From contig LSRX01000319.1 in assembly GCA_001939145.1 (NCBI GenBank), positions 90,463 through 154,462 of the forward strand: a DNA stretch of 64,000 nt, in the 5' to 3' direction. Of this stretch, positions 61,707-64,000 are shown one piece after another. The stretch comes from Symbiodinium microadriaticum (taxonomy: Eukaryota; Sar; Dinophyceae; Suessiales; Symbiodiniaceae). The notes beneath the pieces are model-generated. The model ran no database searches and was not told the origin of the DNA. It saw only the letters and a program-made list of their open reading frames with translations. Both the position numbers and the translations under genes were made by a program. Each line of letters opens with the position of its first letter. Position 1 is the first letter of the stretch.

Positions 61707-61892
61707 TTGTTTTTAACTTTTGGAAAGCTACTGTTTAAGGGGTTACGGTTAGACCCTGTACTTATGGGGCTATACTTTTTGTGTAGGGTTAAGGGGCTAC
61801 CGGAGTTCCCTGTTAAATTTCATTGGTTGTGTGGAGCTCTCAAGCTGGATGCACAGGAGCTTCGAGGGCTTTGTCAAGTTGTGCACGGTTGA
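61707..61892 (+). CDS. Possible exon, unknown protein
   Basis: A 61-codon plus frame (GLYFLCRVKGLPEFPVKFHW, then LKLDAQELRGLCQVVHG, TGA). Other plus frames (61823-62158 and 61831-62034) overlap and run towards the microsatellite. No family recognised. Confidence 0.18.
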   Translation: MFLTFGKLLFKGLRLDPVLMGLYFLCRVKGLPEFPVKFHWLCGALKLDAQELRGLCQVVHG

Positions 61893-62071
61893 TCCTCGTT
61901 TCGCAACGGTGCTATGCATCCCTCCAGAGCCGGGAAATCAACACAACCCTGCACCCTGCACCCACACATCCGCAAAAACGGATACCGAAACTTTCAACCC
62001 TACAACAACTCCAAACTCCCCTCTTAAACAGTAACACATCAAATTCCCACCTTTCGTTTGAACTCCGAAGA

Positions 62072-62154
62072 GTTATATATATATATACACACACATACAT
62101 ATACATATACACGAGTATTTCTACAAATAAACACAAACATATATGTATATACAC

Positions 62155-62187
<33 letters not shown>

Positions 62188-62375
62188 AAGACAGACAGAC
62201 AGACAGACAGACCGACAGACAGACAGACAGATAGATAGATAGGACGGATAGATAGGAGATAGATGGATAGGACGGATAGATGACAGGAAGACAGGAAGGA
62301 TAGATAGCTAGATAGATAGATAGCTAGCAGCTAGATAGATAGATAGATAGTTAGCTAGATGGGATAGGATAGACA
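62072..62375. repeat. TATA, GACA and GATA microsatellites
   Basis: A TATATACACACATA tract, then about 18 units of (GACA)n at 62156-62230, then (GATA)n and GGATAGATAGGA variants. Confidence 0.96.
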
Positions 62376-62585
62376 GGCAGATATGTCCACAACCAGAAGA
62401 GAGCCACAGCCACGCACAAACCCGACCTCTGAACCCCCGACGTTTCTGCCTTGTCGGTGCCAAGGCTTGGGCGGCCTGGATTTAGGGCTTCGATTAGCAG
62501 TCATTACAGGATACGGTTTAGGGCTTAGGGTTTAGGAGGGTTCTAGGATAGAGAGGTCTCTATAGCAGTTCGAAGAGGGGTTTCG

Positions 62586-62786
62586 GTGTATACTGTCGCA
62601 TGTATAAGTGTAGCAGAGGACGAAGGAACACTGGTAGCCGACCAGGCCCCCATACGAGAGCTTCTGGCTGGCGAGCCTGAAAAGTTTAGGGTCTCAGTGT
62701 TTCTCGTTGAGGGTCCTCGTGTCCAATGCCATTTGCCTCAGTCTTCGGAACAAGAATCTCTGCCTAGCAGCACTGTCGCGAGTTAA
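62586..62786 (+). CDS. Possible exon, unknown protein
   Basis: A 66-codon plus frame with ACISVAEDEGTLVADQAP, IRELLAGEPEKFRVSVFL and a Ser-rich C-terminus ending TVAS at TAA. Acidic and Val/Leu-rich, with no telomere-derived codons. A second plus frame (62707-63003) overlaps but crosses a family H palindrome. No family recognised. Confidence 0.28.
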   Translation: MYTVACISVAEDEGTLVADQAPIRELLAGEPEKFRVSVFLVEGPRVQCHLPQSSEQESLPSSTVAS

Positions 62787-62827
62787 GGATCACAGCAGAA
62801 CAGGCCCAGAGCTGCGTACTTTCTCAA

Positions 62828-62909
62828 GGTCCACGTGCCCAAGTAGCATATGCCTTGGCCTCAAAGTAGTCCCTATAGAGGTGCTTTTGGGGGCCAACTG
62901 GACCCTAAG
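62828..62909. mobile_element. Diverged family H palindrome
   Basis: GGTCCACGTGCCCAAGTAGCATATGCC..CAAAGTAGTCCCTATAGAGGTGC..CTGGACCCTAAG. The orientation of the halves matches H, but the centre is shortened. Confidence 0.72.
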
Positions 62910-63081
62910 ACTCACGGCAATGCCAGGGCGCCCCGGGCAGCAGCGCGCAGCAGGACCGGCAGGGACCATCTGGCTCAGGTCCGACAGAACTTTTAGGCTT
63001 TAGGACTTCGGGTGTGGGATGCGAAATTGAAGGCTTCGGGGCCTACGCAGGGTTCCAGGGTTCCTTGCATGTTTCGTGCTA

Positions 63082-63186
63082 ATGTGAGGGCCTTGATAGT
63101 TAGAATAGGGTTTTTGGGGTATACTATACTATAAGTATAATAAAGAACCCCCACAAAAGCACAGGTAACTATTCAAGCCCCTGTAT
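63082..63186. mobile_element. Family D element, TA-bordered
   Basis: ATGTGAGGGCCTTGATAGTTAG and AACTATTCAAGCCCCTGTAT; TA at 63080-63081 and 63187-63188. Core GAATAGGGTTTTTGGGG..TATAATAAAGAACCCCC. Confidence 0.93.
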
Positions 63187-63350
63187 TAGGCATCTGTGTT
63201 TTGGTGTATTGTTGTGATGTCTGAAGCAGTGAGCTTGTAGATTTGCTTCGGGGGTTGATGGTCAAAAGGATTGGCTCTCGGTCTAAGGGCTAGAAGGCCG
63301 CGATATAGAAAGCCTGAGTCATCAATACCAGCACCGCCTTAGTTATACTA

Positions 63351-63560
63351 GACCAGTATGACCTCATTCAGTATTTACACGCCAAGCTTGCTCCAAACCG
63401 GCCTATCACGTCCATAGCCTAGTATCCAAAACATAAAACCAAAGATCCTACGCTTCAGTGTGGAACTTTGGAGTGCGTGCTACCAAAATTGAAATATCTA
63501 GACCATTCTGATGTCATACACTCTTTACACACCTAGGATTCTCCAAACCGGCCATCGTGA
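63351..63560. repeat. Diverged direct repeat, about 65 bp, 144 bp apart
   Basis: CTAGACCAGTATGACCTCAT..TTTACACGCC..GCTCCAAACCGGCC (63351-63411) and CTAGACCATTCTGATGTCAT..TTTACACACC..TCTCCAAACCGGCC (63495-63560). Confidence 0.85.
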
Positions 63561-63570
63561 CCACAGGGTA

Positions 63571-63679
63571 CCCAGAAACTCCAAAATCCCTGAATTAAGG
63601 AATTTACTTTAAATTAGCAGAAGAACCCTACTAAGATTTCAGGTATATTCCTTAATTCAGGGGTTTTGGAGTCTCTGGG
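63571..63679. mobile_element. Family A palindrome
   Basis: CCCAGAAACTCCAAAATCCC and GGGGTTTTGGAGTCTCTGGG, preceded by TA. Confidence 0.92.
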
Positions 63680-63729
63680 TTAGGGTCTTACGGTTTAGGG
63701 TTTAGTGTCTTAGGGTTTAGGGTTTAGGG

Positions 63730-63820
63730 TCATAGGCCCCTAAGTAGTTCCTTTTTGTGGGTTTATATTTAGAATCCTATAAGGTAATCCCCAAAAAGGA
63801 ACTACTTAGGGGCCTATGGG
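63730..63820. mobile_element. Family B palindrome, GGCCCC subtype
   Basis: TCATAGGCCCCTAAGTAGTTCC and GGAACTACTTAGGGGCCTATGGG; it follows a TTTAGGG array (63687-63730). Confidence 0.92.
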
Positions 63821-64000
63821 TACAATCAAAGAAATTTGACTTTTTCTCAGAAGTGCGACTCTTCGCTAGGACGTGACTATATGTCGAGGGTGCTGTGTTC
63901 CGCTTCGGTTTTCAGTCAAATAACGTTTGACATCAGCAACATGCCTACTAATTGAATCCATAAGCTCCTAAGCCTCTGAGCCCACCAAAAGGCCCTGGAG

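Noticed and set aside
1..64000. CRISPR array
   Set aside because: The direct repeats with spacers (33.9, 32.4 kb) have telomeric spacers, variable spacing and no cas-like genes, and the DNA is eukaryotic.
1..64000. Chromosome end or subtelomere proper
   Set aside because: Arrays are short, impure, of both orientations, and spread evenly. None is terminal or long.
1..64000. rRNA or tRNA genes, dinoflagellate spliced-leader sequence
   Set aside because: I saw no conserved rRNA blocks, no convincing tRNA cloverleaf and no spliced-leader match by eye. A covariance-model search would be needed to exclude tRNAs.

Overview
This window is eukaryotic nuclear DNA. It has no operons, no bacterial gene density, and no long open frames. 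It is saturated with degenerate plant-type telomere heptamers (TTTAGGG on one strand, CCCTAAA on the other), which occur in both orientations every few hundred bases. It also carries dozens of short, near-perfect palindromes, microsatellites and minisatellites. TTTAGGG repeats are known from green algae and plants, dinoflagellates, chromerids and glaucophytes. The sequence alone does not decide between them. A repeat-rich protist or alga such as a dinoflagellate or prasinophyte is my guess. The window is not a chromosome end: the arrays are short, impure, and switch orientation throughout.

Layout. Three repeat classes alternate with islands of more complex, codon-like sequence. (1) Telomere-like arrays of 30-330 bp occur from 0.35 kb to about 62.5 kb. 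Entries give strand '+' when TTTAGGG reads on the given strand and '-' when CCCTAAA does; short arrays are not all listed. (2) Palindromic elements of about 60-150 bp fall into recurring families, which I label A to T. A, B, C and D have 11 to 15 or more copies each. B, C and D are usually bordered by TA, as expected for TA-target DNA transposons (Tc1/mariner-type MITEs). One D copy sits inside an E copy with a clean TA duplication. (3) Simple repeats are clustered near 0, 2.4, 14.8, 18, 23.1, 36.1, 43.6-44, 44.6, 55.4, 56.1 and 62.1 kb.

The most unusual feature is how the telomere-like arrays sit in the DNA. At about ten loci a TTTAGGG array is bordered by direct repeats of 12-45 bp of otherwise unrelated local sequence. 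Examples are at 12.66, 17.5, 32.4, 32.6, 33.9, 41.4, 42.3, 48.5, 49.6 and 58.0 kb. At 41.4 and 42.3 kb the array has split a recognisable element and duplicated part of it. This looks like repeated insertion of telomeric DNA into staggered breaks, with a target duplication.

Genes. I recognise no protein family and give no gene symbols. Several islands carry frames of 60-110 codons, often open on both strands, so individual calls are weak. The best candidates are at 16.23-17.09 kb (minus strand, with canonical-looking 54- and 60-bp GT-AG introns), 11.33-11.86 kb (minus, a frame whose only stop codons lie inside a 55-bp palindrome), 53.0-53.7 kb (minus, interrupted by a family A palindrome), 19.2, 39.6-40.1, 45.2-45.6, 57.2-57.7 and 62.6 kb. 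If they are real, the palindromes may act as mobile introns (introners). I identified no rRNA, tRNA or CRISPR. Two runs of N (34998-35056 and 57370-57373) mark assembly gaps.
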